Notes: generated from the sequence alone by a model not told the origin. Numbered from the stretch's first letter, positions 13,674 through 26,985 are shown. The stretch: DNA of 64,000 nucleotides from Tolypeutes matacus (GCA_026826555.1 JAKSZT010054581.1:365362-429361); one strand, 5' to 3'. Program-made: numbers and translations.

Positions 13674-14985
13674 TTTCTAACAAAATCAATTTTATTGATA
13701 CATATTAATAAACATAAAATTCATCAAAAGTGTACAAACAATGGTATTTCCTCTAATTACATAGTTGTGCATTCATCACTTCAATTATTTTTAGAGCATT
13801 TTCATTATTTCAGTAATAAAGTAATAAACAAAAAACAGACAAACAAGGAAATTCCTCACCTCTCAATCTCTCTATGATTCCCCTACTGTACACAGCTGCT
13901 GTTTCTAGCAATTCTATCCAAAGTGTATAATCAATGGCTTTTAGTATAGTCATAATGTTGTACATTCATCTCAAAAAGTTTAGAGTGATTTCATTACTCC
14001 CAAAAGAAAGACTCCACACCCCTTAGCATTCTTTCCTCAGACTTCATGATCACTAATCTCCTTTCATCTTTATAAATTGATTTATATTTGTATTTTATAT
14101 AAATGGAATCATACAATATGTAGTATCCTGTCTAGTCTTCTTCACTTAGAATACTGTTGTTTCTTTGTATGATATTAACATTTTGTATTATTAACTTACA
14201 TTCAGCTTCAAAATAAGACTGTCTTATATATGCAATTCTGCCAATATTCATATTTCACATAATTTATTTAGTTCATAATAGGGCAATCATACAATATTTG
14301 TCCCTTTTTATCTGGCTGCTTCACACAACATTAAATCCTCCAGGTTCATCCATGTTGTCATATGTTTCACAACTTCATTTATTCTTACTGCTACATAAAT
14401 CCACAATTTGTTTATCCATTCATCACTTGATAAGACACCTGGTTTGTCTCCAACTTTTGACTATCATGAATAACATTGATATGAACATTGGTGTGCAAAT
14501 ATCTGCTCATCTCACTGCTCTCAGTTCTTCTGGGTATATACCTAGCAATGGTATTGCCAAGTCCCATGACAAATCTATATTCAAATTCCTTAGGAACGGT
14601 CAAACAGTCCTTCATAGTGGCTGTTTCATTCTATATTCTCACCAACAGTGAATAAGCATTCCTATCTCTCCACATCCTTCCCAACATTTACAGTTTTCAG
14701 ACTTTTTAAATAGTAGCTAATCTAATAGGTGTGAAGTGATATCATTATAATTTTGATTTGCATTTCCCTAATCACTAGTAATATTTTCATGTGTTTTTTG
14801 GCCATTAGTATTTCTTCTTTGGTCAATTGTCTTTTCAAGCCTTTTGCCCATTTTATAATAAATTACTTTGTCTTTTTATTGTTGAGTTGTATGATTTCCT
14901 TACAGATCATGGATATTAAACCCTTATCAGATATGTGGTTGTCAAATATTTTCTCCCATTGATTCAGCTGCTATTTCATTGGTTT
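13674..14985 (-). mobile_element. 3' part of a 5'-inverted L1
   Basis: Minus-strand L1: the 3' end is at the left (3'UTR about 13,680-14,280, same tail type as 53,062-53,426) and the ORF2 C-terminal region is at about 14,290-14,985. Antisense landmarks include the 'ctgggtatatacctagcaatgg' class of ORF2 C-terminal sequence near 14,530 (shown here only in part) and 'attttctcccattgattc' near 14,950. Strand switches at about 14,985. ORF2 is interrupted by stops. Confidence 0.85.
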
Positions 14986-15851
14986 GACAAAGGTTAATAT
15001 ACAAAAATCAATAGAATTTGTATACACTACTGATGTGCAATCTGAGGAGGAAATCAGAAAAAAAAATTCATTTATAATAGTGACTGAAGCAATCAAAATT
15101 TAGGAATAAACTTAACCAAGGACATAAAGGACCTGTATGCAGAAAATTATAAAACAATTGCTAAAAGGAACTGAAGAAGACTTAAATAAATGGAAGGATA
15201 TTCCATGTTCATGGATTGGAAGACTAAATATCATTAAGATGTCAATTCAAACTGATTTCTAGATTCAACACAATCCTAATAAAAGTCGCAACAGCCTTTT
15301 TTGCAGAAACCAAAAATCCAATAATCCAATTTATTTGTAAGGGTAAGGAGCCATGAATAACCAAAAATGTCTTAAAAAGAACAAATTTGGAGGATTTTCA
15401 CTTCCTGACTGTATAGCCTATTATTTACCTATAGTGGCAAAAACAACATGGTACAGGCATAAGGACAGACAGATTGCTCAAGGGAACTGAATCAAAAACT
15501 CAGATATTGACTCTCACATCTACAGTCAAGCAATTTTTGACAAGGCTGTAAGCTCACCCACTGGGCCAGAAGAGTCTGTTCAACAAATGGTGCTGGGAGA
15601 ACTGGATAGCCATATCTGAAAGAAAGAAGTAGACCCCCTATCTCACACCTTATACAAAAATTAACTCAAAATGAATTAAGGATTTAAATATTTAAAAAAA
15701 CCATAAAACCTCTAGAAGAAAATATAGGAAAACATCTTCAAGATCTTGTGGTAGGTGGTAGTTTCTTAAACCTTACACCTAAAGCATGAGCAACAAAAGT
15801 GAAAATAGATAAATGGTACCTCCTCAAAATTCAACACTTTAGCACCTCAAA
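14986..15851 (+). mobile_element. Inverted 5' part of the same L1
   Basis: Plus-strand L1 ORF2 sequence downstream of the RT core. It reads approximately '[18 protein letters not shown]' near 15,190 and 'NKFGGFSLPDC' near 15,380, and ends near the point of ORF2 where the minus-strand part at 13,674-14,985 takes over. Position in ORF2, opposite strand, contiguity and the flanking duplication fit twin priming during target-primed reverse transcription. It is non-functional: truncated, with several stops. Confidence 0.85.
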
Positions 15852-15865
15852 GGTAAGTTACTCTT
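15852..15865. repeat. Target-site duplication, right copy
   Basis: Exact second copy of the 14-base duplication at 13,660-13,673. Confidence 0.85.
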
Positions 15866-16559
15866 GAAGTATAAAATAATATTATCAAGAAATTGTATGT
15901 CCTCCTTTTGTTAAAAAAGCCTGATTCACTTAACGATATCAAGTCAAGTTAGCTGACATACATGCATCTCGATTAAAATATAAAACTCATATATATATGA
16001 TGTTTTTATGTTTAAATGAAATAAAGTCAAATATAATTACTAAATCTCTGATGAATAAGAAAAAAATGAAGTGGAATTTGCCCTCATAACTGTAATAATG
16101 TATGATAAATAATGAGTGATTAGAGTGGTTTGATACCCCCATGGTTAGATGGATTAATGGAAGAGTACATAATTATTTATCAGTCCAATATTTGTGGGAA
16201 TATAATACTATAATACTTAATAATAATTGACTATTTGATTCATGATGTTGAGATAGATATATTTTTATTATATATACATGTATGATCTACAACTCACACA
16301 GCATAACAGTCTACCAGAAAAAAGTGAAAATCTAAGGTGTTATTTTTTCTTTCTTTCTCATTAATTTTAAGAAATGAGAGTTCTGAAGAAAAACATGTTG
16401 AAAATCTTGAGACATTGGTTAAAAATGTTTTTTTCTGATTCAGTCTTTAAATATAAAAGACAAAAGTAAATGTATAATTATAAAACAAAATTAAAATAAA
16501 ATAATTTTGCAAGAAAAAATTAAAGAATTTAAAACTGGCAGTCAGGCAAAATATTTGCA
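15866..16559. other. AT-rich stretch, nothing recognised
   Basis: No gene, RNA or repeat family recognised. Confidence 0.5.
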
Positions 16560-17240
16560 ACTCAGATTAACCAACGGTTAATTGTTCTTTTAAAAATATT
16601 GATATTATTGAGATGAAAAATTTCAATAACACAAAAAAGAAATGTAGAGCACATAAGAACAATTTTACACCTATTAAATACAAATATCCTTGACTCTTAA
16701 ATATATCTGTGAAGTATCAAATTCATTCAAAATGAAAATACTAACTGAAAACATAAAAATATTTCTCACCTATCAGTCAGGTAAAATCCATCATTTTGAA
16801 AATGATCTTTTTTAATAAGCTGCAGAGTAAATGTCATTCCTTCATGGCCTTTGAACATAAATATGCAGGAGTGTTTACAGCTCTTATTAAGGACAATTTT
16901 CCAACATGTATTAAACTTATCAACTTTCTCTTGAACTAATAATTGTACATCTGAGATTAATCATATATACACATACATACACATATAACAGGTACTAACA
17001 AATACAAACACATTCATGTTTAAAATATTTATACAAGTTTGTTTGTTGCATCCTTGCTTGAAATATCAGAAACTGGAAATAGCCCAAGTGTCCAATATTA
17101 AGGGTATTTTAAAAATATAGAGCATCCAAAATATTTAATAAAAAATAAATGTACTCTTTAATCTGGTATCAAATATATTGTAAGTTATATACTAACACAT
17201 ATTTATGAATACCATTTATATATTGATTTTTGAAGCATGT
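16560..17240 (+). mobile_element. Old L1/HAL1-like ORF2 tail
   Basis: Plus-strand sequence with the order of motifs of an ancient L1 ORF2 C-terminus: 'ggcaaaatatttgcaactca' near 16,545, then near 17,065 'cagaaactggaaatagccc' followed by 'aagtgtccaatatta'. Very diverged, no open frame. HAL1 is an alternative assignment. Confidence 0.4.
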
Positions 17241-18237
17241 AATATTTTTCAATTTTAGATATAAAATAAAATTATATGACTTAAGTCACATGATATTAAA
17301 ATAATATTGGATACAAATACCATGTCCTTTTATAATCAAAATAAAATGTTTTTTGACTCTAACTTTGGCTCTCTTTCTCTTCACAATTGCATTTTGTTTT
17401 GTGCTATTATTGCATTATTTTATGAATATATGATTTTATTTTATTTTATTCATTCCATGATTCATAATCATCAGCTTTAAAGCATCTTTCCTAAAGAAAA
17501 TGGGATATTTGGGTGGCCAAATGGCCCATTTCCAATGGAAACACTCCTATTGCGTTTACTGTATTTTTAAAAAGTAAGTTCTAAGAATTAACAAAAATAA
17601 AATATCAGGAAGAAATGAATGAATGGGACAATCAAACTTCTTTTTTAGGTCTTCAAGCTGTAATTAATTTTGTGAGTCATGAGCTCTGCATTTAGTATAG
17701 GGTGACTACTCGCATGTCCAGATTTTTCTAGCAACAAAAAGAAACAGCATTTTAGGACAGGTGAAGTGACAAAGAAAAAATGGAATTGGAGGTGCATATA
17801 TTAACATACATTATCACAAGGAATCATATTTTGGAAAGATTATTACCATTAACAAGTTAAGGAAATCCCCCTTTTGTTTGGAAGAAATACATAATTTGCT
17901 GTTCTCTGATTCAGAATGTTTCCCTGTTATTTTGTTAGTTTGTATATAGCTTTTGATATTCTGATGGAAATAGAAATGTTAAGAAAAATGTATGGAATAA
18001 ATTTCACATTTATAAGTAGAGGTCATTTTGACAATAGTATCCGTGAATTTGTACCTCTTTGAAAATGAAAACTAGGCAATCAGAAAAAAAAAATTACCTT
18101 AATTTTAACTATATTCCATACTAATTTATGCCAAAACTTAATATAAGAAACATTTAGTATAAGAATCATATATAAACAATTGCATATGATTTCATTTTAT
18201 TTTCTGATCAATAATAATTGATTGTTTAAAACCTTAG
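17241..18237. other. AT-rich stretch, nothing recognised
   Basis: No gene, RNA or repeat family recognised. Confidence 0.5.
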
Positions 18238-18422
18238 TTGCTTAAAATAACACTTCTTAAAATTTACTGTGTATACTGATCACTTGGGGATCTGGTTAAA
18301 ATGCAGATTGCCACATAGGAGATCTGAGATGCAGCTTGAGAATACGCATTTCTCAAAAGCTCCTGGGTGACCCTGATGCTGCTAGTCCACAGATCACATT
18401 TTGAATAACAAGGGTCTGGAAG
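18238..18422 (+). mobile_element. MER5-type hAT (Charlie) non-autonomous DNA transposon
   Basis: About 185 bp with the MER5A/B layout: 'gatcacttggggatctggttaaaatgcagatt' class sequence near 18,278 (shared part only), 'gaatacgcatttctcaaaag' near 18,340, 'gggtgaccctgatgctgct' near 18,365 and 'cagatcacattttgaataac' near 18,390. Known MER5 elements are old, short deletion derivatives mobilised by Charlie transposases; none is encoded here. Confidence 0.7.
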
Positions 18423-20100
18423 GATTTAGGAGGCAATCAAATGAAACACATTCATTTTTAAAAGCTGGGTTGGGACTATCTTCCAACACCCTTGTTTTCC
18501 CCTTAGTTCCTAAATTGTATTAAAATGCACTGAAAATTTTGAAGCTTTTTCACTCACATAGGAAAAGAGTACATATTAATGGGAAATTATGTGGATGCAC
18601 ATGACATTGTCTCATCATTGAAGCATGATGGAAATAAAAATAGCATAAAGCATGTTAGAGGCCAGGGATCTGGGACCTCCAGGACTAGAGCTCCTAAGCC
18701 ATATGAATAACCCCACTGAGACAAAGCTCTCTGTATAATTTTAACTACATGACACCTGATTTATACCATCAATGACACCTGATTAAACCCAGTCCAGAAT
18801 ACAAAATAATGAGTAGGATTCAAAATCTACCTGAAAGAGATTTTGTTTTTAAATATTGTTTTAAATTCCCTAATCAACTTCTTTGTTTCAAGAACAGTTA
18901 TGTCCACCTATTTCCCACAGTGTTTAAGACTAGTCACAAAAATAAATTTAAGAAGACTTAGAAATCTTTGGAGAAATAGCAGATTGGCAAAGGACATATT
19001 AGAATATTCTGGCTTTAGTGCTTTAGATGATAAATATAAAGTAAAAAAAAAAACTTGATATCCATAAAAATATTACATATGTAAAATATCTTTATTTGAC
19101 CTTTGTTTAAAAAGTCCTTGTAGTAAGTCAAAACTTGAAAACTCCTACATACCACTCAAAAAGACAACTGAATTTACCATAGAGTCATTTGAGTTCACAT
19201 TTACAATATCTTATTTTAACCCTTTAAGGCAATTTTGAATCATAAAATTCTACTGGAAAAAAAAAGGCTTAATATGTGGCATATTGCTTTTCTCTGTGGT
19301 GCACTGTTGACATAATAGATAATATTTCAAGGTATATATAAATATGTAATGGAAATTATGAATTACAACTATTTAAAATATCAATAATATTAGTCTGGTT
19401 AAGGTATACATTTTCCTTGTATTGCTACATTGTTATTTCTAGTCATCCCCTAAAAAATGCTGTCTTTTGCCATATTTCTCAGGGTAAAAAATATATATAA
19501 TTGCAATATTGACAGGCTATATCATTGTTCAAGAATATTTTGGCTGACAAGAGAAGTAGAATCAATAATTTAGGCAAACTGCTTAGATGGAAGAGTGTGA
19601 ACTAATTTTTAAAAAATCTTTTTCATTATTTTAATTCTCTGATTATTTAAGAGAAACATCAAATTTTATATTATTTATGTAACAACAAGGATCAAAGAGG
19701 CTTCTTATTCATTTTATGAAAGAAATATTATTAGTAAACTTGTTCATACCAAGAATCACTTAAAGAAAAACCTTAGTTAACTATTTGAAAAGAATATAAG
19801 TAGAAATTGAAAAAAGAATCAAGCCAACATTATCCCAAGGAGATAATCCCTTACTTTTTCCTAAGACATGATATGTTTACTTAATTTAACCAGTAACAAA
19901 ATTAGGATAACAGGTACTTCAAGTGTATATTAATTTAGATGGGATTGAAGAGTAGAGAAATTAATTTTAAATGAATATTTTTATAAAAATAAAAATAACA
20001 CATCTGTGAAATCAAGAAATTTACAAATAATTTTGTTTTGTGGTTTTAATTTTCAAACTATAGTCACTCTTATGTGCCAAAAGAACACCTGATATAATAT
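18423..20100. other. AT-rich stretch, nothing recognised
   Basis: No gene, RNA or known repeat recognised. The plus-strand open frame 18,843-19,058 has no recognised family features and is treated as chance. Confidence 0.5.
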
Positions 20101-20339
20101 ATTATCTTTGCTTATAGAAATACCTTTTAAAAAATGCTATGAAGTTATTTGGCCGAAATCCCCATTATTTCCAAGACAAGTGAAAAGGAACATGGATATT
20201 TCCACATATATACCGGTGGCCTGTATTCTTTTTGGCTATTTTTTCTCAAATGGAATGTTATCAGTTAAATTATCTTGCAATTACTTCAGTCAGTAAGGCT
20301 AGGTATTGGAGCCTATACAGCATTTGATTGGATCAGAAA

Positions 20340-20783
20340 AGAAGAAACTAAGATATTCTCTCGCTGCTGGTGGCTGGGGTTCCATTAGTGCTGACCAGGT
20401 ATTATAGGCTGTTTCATGGCATCTATGCTGTAAATGCCATATTCTCTGCTTTGTTTTTTTCCCCCAGATATTTTTTCTTCTCTGTCACCGAGTTTCTGGA
20501 AAAGCCATGGCATGAGATCCCATTTGTGAGAACTATTTTCACAAACTCATCACTCTAAAGAACTGGAGAACTGTTCCCTATCTTGGGACTTTACATAGGC
20601 TCCCTGAGGACTTTCTTTGAGTTTGGTTCAACATGCTTTCCTCCTGGGAATAAAGAAGGGGCAAAGGAACTGCAGGAGGCATTAGCAATGTCTTTACCAT
20701 TACTGAAGGAAGAACCTACTAAGTGGTTTCATCAGCTGCATTTGCCTGTAGTATTCATGCTTCAAAAGATGATTGCAGAATAG
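20340..20783 (+). pseudogene. Unidentified coding-like remnant
   Basis: Two consecutive plus-strand open pieces, 20,370-20,558 and 20,583-20,783, lie in sequence less AT-rich than their surroundings. They share the same phase (20,370 and 20,583 differ by 213) and are separated by a single stop at the end of the first, so the frame could be one protein of about 137 codons with one nonsense change. Visible segments are RYFFFSVTEFLEKPWHE, GLYIGSLRTFFEFGST and KELQEALAMSLPLLKEEP, ending in MIAE and a stop. The composition looks protein-like (aromatic, mixed charge) rather than repeat-like. I do not recognise the family. A decayed processed pseudogene is the simplest reading; chance is possible. 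It sits directly beside the ERVL 3' LTR. Confidence 0.35.
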
Positions 20784-20791
20784 TATACCTC

Positions 20792-21275
20792 TGTATTAGC
20801 CAAGATTCTCTAGGGAAAGAGAAATAATGTACATAAAGAATATAATAGTTATAATATAAATTTTATAATTTTTTTTCCTTTGGAATTGGTGCATGTGACT
20901 GTGGAGATGGGCAAGAACAAATTGCACCGGGCAGGCTGCAAGCTGGAAACTCCATTGAAGGTTTCCTATGAATTCTCTAGGAGAAGCTGGCCTACTAAAT
21001 TATGGGTTGAAATTCTCCCTTCTGACTGCCGAAATTAGCACTTTTGCTTTTAAGGCCTTCAATTTATTAGATTAGATGTCTCTCATTGTTGAAGGCAATC
21101 CCTCAATTGATTGTAGATGTAATTAGTCATAAATGCAATCAAATTACTTAGTATTTAAATCCTCACAATAACAATCATGCCAGTGCTTGCTTGACCAAAC
21201 AACAGGACACCTAGTGAAGTTTACATGTGAACCGAAACATCACAGTGCATCCCTTGTCAACTTGGCAACCATACA
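20792..21275 (-). mobile_element. ERVL 3' LTR (MLT2-like)
   Basis: On the plus strand it opens with tgtattagccaagattctct, the inverted 3' end of MLT2-class LTRs, and includes 'aaggccttcaatttattaga' near 21,052 and 'cccttgtcaacttggcaac' near 21,251, which matches the 5' end of such LTRs. It abuts the internal region at 21,276-25,385 on the correct side to be its 3' LTR. A matching 5' LTR was not found to the right. Confidence 0.75.
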
Positions 21276-24200
21276 CAAATCTCTAAATAAAAACAATAAG
21301 TTGTATTTTTACCTAAGGATGCTCAATTGTCCTGTGTATAACCCAAAACACTAACTTTCCCCAGAATAAGATGTATGTAATTGGGTAACATTCATTCTTG
21401 AACCTGATATCCTATCACAAATAATATAAAATGAAGTTCATGCAACCTACATCATATAATAGGGGTTAAAATAGAGAAGAAAATAAAGGTATTTGCTTTA
21501 TGCATATATATATAAATATACATATAAAAAAACAAAGAAGAAATATGTATAAGCATTACACTCCTCATTTCTTTAATTGATCACGTGGCCATAGCTTGTA
21601 TTATAACTACCTTCTTCCACTACTCATTCCATACTTTTTTTACTCTCAACATTTCACCTCAACTGCCCATGGTTCTGGTGGGAAGGAATGACTCAAACCT
21701 TCATTCCTGAATTTTCTAGGCCTTTGTTAGCCCTACCTGGATTGGGTTGGGGCAGTTCTCCATTGACCTTAATCACAGGACATGGTAGTACTAAGAGATG
21801 CCCTAGTGGATTTCCTGGATGACAGGCAAACTCTTCTAAACCTACTTTGTATAGCAGCAGTCATATTTCCTCCTTGATAACCAAGGTCCCTCATTCCAGC
21901 CATTAATTCCCATCTTTTTCCTATTGACTCAGATGTAGGAGGAATCCAAAGTATCCAGGTGGCAGTCTTAAGTTCCAGTTAAATGGAATAATCCTTCTGA
22001 ATTTCTTGGTGGAGACATCCCACCTTTTGTAACTAAGACCTGTAGACCATCAAAGCTTAAATTTGTAGGGGCATAAAGCAAACTTTTTTCTAGTGGATCA
22101 TTAAAGGTAATAATGCTTGGTGCTATTCCCATTTTCATCCCTTCATTTCTGGGTATGGGAGAAAGAACATGATAGATGGGTGCTGATTTGGAGCACGTAC
22201 AGTCTCCTGGAGAACATTGTCACTGCCCTGCAAATTACTGCCACCCATTTGACATTGCAATTTAGGCTTCAAAAGGCCATCCCTTCTTTCTATCAATCCA
22301 GCTGCTTCAGGATGATAAGGAAAATGGTAAGGCCAGTGTATTCCATAAACATGTGCCCGTCATCTGTCAAGAAGTGGATTCCTTCCTCAGTATATAGTGA
22401 GGAATACCATGATGGCAATTAAAGTGTTCTATAAGTCCATGGATGTTAGTTTTGGCACAAGCATTGCATGCAGGGAAGGAAAACCCATATCTGGATCGTG
22501 TTTCTACATCAGATCAAATAAACTGCCCTTTCCATGATGAAAGTGGTTCAATAGGCTGATCACCTCAGGGAATTGTGGCATATTGGGGGATGATTACTGG
22601 TCTCTGGTGATGGCAGAATAGGCATTAAGCAGTCGCTATTATTGAGTGGAAGTCCATGTTGCTGGGACCATGCAAAACCCCCAACCATATCAGCGTTGTC
22701 ACTTTTTTCATTGTCACTTTTTTCATGTCATATGGGCAATGACAGGTGTGCCTAGGGAAAAAGGACAACTGGTATCCACAGATTGGATCATCATATCCAC
22801 TTGATGATTCAAATTTTCCACTGTTGAAGTCACCCTTTCATAAAAAATTCACATAGAACTCAAATATCTTCATGTTTTTGTCCACTCAGAAAGGTCTATA
22901 CACATTCCTCTTCCACAGACCTCTTTGTCATCAATTTTCCAAACATGTTCTTTGCAAGAACCTGATATTCCAGCCAAAATATTGCAGACAACCCATGAAT
23001 CCATATACAAATGCACCTCCAACCCTTTCTCCTTCCAAACAAAATGAACAACCAGGTGCTCTGAAGTTCCACCCACCTGGAGGATTTCCCCTCATCACTG
23101 TCCTTCAGGGATATCCCATTAAGGGGCTGTACTGCTGCAGCTGTCCACTTTTGGGTATTACATGATAATTGTTCAGAACTGATTGTAAACAATTCCTGGC
23201 TTTCTCTTCCACAGTCAATTGATCATAAATGACTTCCCAAGAGGCTTTTTCTGTGGGCTGGGAGAAAGAAGGTAAGGTGGCAGGAGTGGGGCCATGGATA
23301 TTTGGGCCATTTCCTCATATAACTTACTCATACCTTCAAGGCTTCCTTGAGCAATATCTTGTATATGCCACTTCCTTTTCATGATGGAGTGCTGCTGTGC
23401 ATATCCAAATGTATGGCTTAGTGGGATAGACAACATTCAGTTCATGATAAACAACTCAGGTCTCACAGAAACATAGTATGCCATGGGTATCATTCAACCT
23501 CTACTAAAGCAGAGTAGCAGGCCAAAAGCTGTTTCTTAAAAGGAAAATAATTATCTGCAGAGGATGGCAGGGCTTTGCTCCAAAGTCTTAATGGTCTGGG
23601 CTGTGATTCTTCTATAGGGGCCTTCCTAATGCTCTAGAAAGCACCTCTATTTGCCACTATTGATTCTAACATCATTGGATCATCTGGATCATATGGCCTA
23701 AGTGGCAGAGCATATTGAACAGCAGCAGGGACCTGTTGCAGAGCCTCCACTTGCTCTAGTCCCCATTTAAATCTAACAGCATTTCAGGTCACTCTGTAAG
23801 TGGGGAGGAGTAGTAGTAGTCTAGATTTGTTTCTACTTCTTGCTCACTAGGTCCAGTCAACATGATAGCATCAATATAATGGGCCAGTGTAATGTCCTGG
23901 GAGAGGGAGAGATGATCAAAGTCCCTGTGGACAATATTATGACATAGGACTGGAGAGTTGATATACACCTGGGGCAGGACAGTGAAGGTATATTACTGGC
24001 CTTGTCAGCTGAAATCAAACTGTTTCTGGTGGTTCTTGCTAATGGCAATTGAGACAAAAACATTTGCCAGTTCAATAGCTGCATGCCAGATTCCAGGGGA
24101 TGTATTGATTTTCTCAGTCACCAATATTATATCTGAAAGAGCGGAGTTGGATTTGCCATCTGGTTAAGTTTATGATCATCTACTCTCATTTCCCAAGATC

Positions 24201-25385
24201 CATCTATTTTTTGCCCAGTCCAAACAGGTGAGTTGAATCAGGTTATGGTGGGAATTACCACCTCTGCTTCCTTCAAATGGTGGCACTAATCTCTGCAATC
24301 CCTACAGGAATGTGGTATTGCTTTTGCTTTACTATTTTGCTAGGGAGTGTCAATTATAGTGGTTTCCACTTGGCCTTTCACACCATAATACCTTCACTCC
24401 ACAACTTAGGGAACCAATGTCAGGATTGTGCCAGTTGCTGAGAATGTATATATTACATTTATCAATCTGGACTAATAACAACCAAATGGTTCTAAAGACC
24501 CACTGGATCCACTGCGAGAGGGACCTGAGCTAAAACTCCATTAATCACCTGACCTCCAAAATCCCCTACTCCAAATGATGGACCACCAGTATTGTGTCTC
24601 CCAGAATTAATGTCATATCTGAGCTGATGTCTATTAATCTCCAAAATATCTGATCATTTCCTTTTTCCCAATGCACAGTTACCATGGTGAAAAGCCATAT
24701 GTCTCCTTGGGGAAATCCAGTAGGAAGATTAACAGTATAAGTTTTTGGCAGTTTAGCAGGCATGTTCCCCAAGGGGACACAACCTTCCCTTCATTCAAGT
24801 GATCTGTGCCTTTAAAACTATCTCAAGTCTGGGAATTAATTAAGTAGACATGACTATTTGTTTTTGTAATTCAAGTTAAACTTTTTTTTTTTCACTTGAC
24901 CTAGAACTCTTCAGCTTATAATGCTCAATTAAGAATTTAGTTGATTGCCCATGTCTTTCATATGTAGGTATGCTATGATATACTAGCCAATACCATAGGC
25001 CTCTTTGTGTCAGGCATTTCTGATTACTGCATTGATTTTGCTCTCCACTGTGGTATCCAAAACCACCTTGTCTTTGGTGATTAAAGTGCTGTCACTTGGC
25101 ATCTGCCAACCCAGGATCTGAACATCCACATTGTGTTTAAGACTCTAGGTCCAGTGACAAGAGTTCCCCTAGTGATATCTGATCTACAGAGAAGAATGAC
25201 CACAGAACCCTTCAGGGATGATGGAGTTATTCTCACAAATTTATTACTTAGGGTCCTAGTGAATGTTGTGCCCTTTGGACATTGTTGCGATAGGTGTGCA
25301 GATCTTGCATGATAAATCCACTCTAACATTTCAATCTCTCTAAGCCTTTGGACCTGCTAATCTACATTATGCCAGGGAAGCCAAC
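21276..25385 (-). mobile_element. ERVL internal region, degraded pol
   Basis: Minus-strand remnant of an endogenous retrovirus of the ERVL group. Reading right to left, about 25,385-24,800 is gag/protease-side sequence, about 24,600-23,800 reverse transcriptase, about 23,600-22,860 RNase H leading into integrase, and about 22,850-21,700 integrase and downstream. The best-preserved open piece is 22,870-23,076, an RNase H/integrase-boundary segment with VHLYMDSW and CIDLSEW. The RT catalytic box near 23,868-23,882 reads YIDAI, with the second aspartate lost. Stops and frameshifts occur throughout, and no env was recognised, as is usual for ERVL. No transcription or packaging capacity is expected. 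Confidence 0.8.
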
Positions 25386-26165
25386 ATTTCCCCTTTTAAT
25401 CACATCTAGATATATTAAATTTCAGTATAATTACATCCACAATGTTGTGCTACTATCACCACCATCAATTCACAAAATATTTCCTTCATTCTAAATAAGA
25501 ACTCTGTATAATTTAAGTCTTAAATTCTTATTCCTTACCCACAACCTCATCTCATGGTAAGCTATATTCTAGATTCTGACTGCGTGAGTTTGTTTATTCT
25601 AATTACTTGGGAATAATGCTACTATGAACATAAGGTAACAAATATTTCTTTGAGTCCCTGCTTTCAATTTATTTGGGGCTGTACCTGAAGTGGGATTACT
25701 AGAACATAAGGTAATTCTGTATTTAACTATATGAGGAAAAACTAAACTGTTTTCCACAGTGACTGCACCATTTAATTTTTCCACAAACAATGAATGTGTT
25801 CCTATTTTATCTCATCCTCTCCAACACTTCTAATTTTCCATTTTCTGATATTAGCTATTCTAATTGGTATGAAATTGTATCTCACTGTGGTTTTGATTTG
25901 CATTTCCCTGATGGTTAATGATGGTGTGCATCTTTTAATGTGCTTTCTGTCAATTTGTAAATCTTCTTTGGAGTGATATATATTCAATTCTTTTGCCTAC
26001 TTTAATTGGATTGTTTGTCTTTTTTGCTGTTAAGTTGAAGGACTCCTTTATATATTCTTAGTATTAAACCTTTATCAGATATGTAATTTAAAATATTTTC
26101 TCCCATTGTGTATGCTGCCACTTTAATTTCATGATAATGTCCTTTGACTTTTGTTTGAAGAACCA
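25386..26165 (-). mobile_element. L1 3' fragment (ORF2 C-terminus and 3'UTR)
   Basis: Antisense ORF2 C-terminal sequence lies at about 25,600-26,165: 'gaagtgggattactag' near 25,688, 'ctgttttccacagtgactg' near 25,747 and 'atttgcatttccctgatgg' near 25,896. L1 3'UTR-type sequence is to the left. It truncates the ERVL remnant at about 25,385, which may explain the missing 5' LTR. No target-site duplication seen. Confidence 0.75.
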
Positions 26166-26985
26166 AAATGTGTCCTATCAGATCTCAACTGTGAAAATGG
26201 TTCGGAGTGGGGTTCACTGATAGCAATACTCTTAATACTTTGTGAAAAAATCTAATCTGGCTTCATATTCATATTAACATTTGTTAAAGCCATGTTCCCA
26301 AAAAATTTATATGCCAAGTCATAACATTTTAAAATAAAATACTGATAATGTGATAAAATTGAAATTTAAGTGCAATAAGAAGAATACAAGAGGTATAATA
26401 TTTAACTTAGAGTTATATATTTAAATTTTGGACATATGTCATTACTTCACACGTCCTATGCTTATATAGAACCAGACACACAGCCTTCCTTGACTGTCAT
26501 TCTAAGATGAGACAATAAGAAGCCATTGGAAGTTGGGGTCTGATCATCTGGGGACAGAGAATGCTGGAAGGACAGAGAACTCAGCAGAAAAGGGACATGA
26601 ACAATATATCCTCTTGTACTAAATTTCAAAAATTGATTACTTTTGGAAGAAGGTAGGAAAATGACATTGGGCTTTGATTTGACAGCAATGTAATCACTTG
26701 CCATTTCTCCAGAGTGAGACTTATAAGGGAGTGAAGAAAGCTCTGGTGAAGGAAGTCCTCTGCAGCTGAGGCAGGCTGTGAAGATCCTGGAAGATGGGAG
26801 GATTCAGAGAAAAGGTTGGGACTCTGAGAGGTCTTGCTGATGAATGAACATAATTTCCAAAGGCCAATGAAAAACATTTTCAGTAATAGTGAATGACTAG
26901 ATTAACATATAAATTAATAAAGTTTTTGAGTTTTGTTACTTTTCCATTGATTTTTTTCATTTGGCTTAACATTCCTAACCTAATT
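26166..26985. other. Unassigned stretch
   Basis: About 26,456-26,880 is less AT-rich than the surroundings and might be an unrecognised LTR or other repeat; I could not name it. Opposing open frames at 26,462-26,704 and 26,626-26,877 show no family features. Confidence 0.4.

Noticed and set aside
26462..26877. Overlapping minus-strand frames of 80 and 83 codons
   Set aside because: No start context, domain or family resemblance; region likely an unrecognised repeat.
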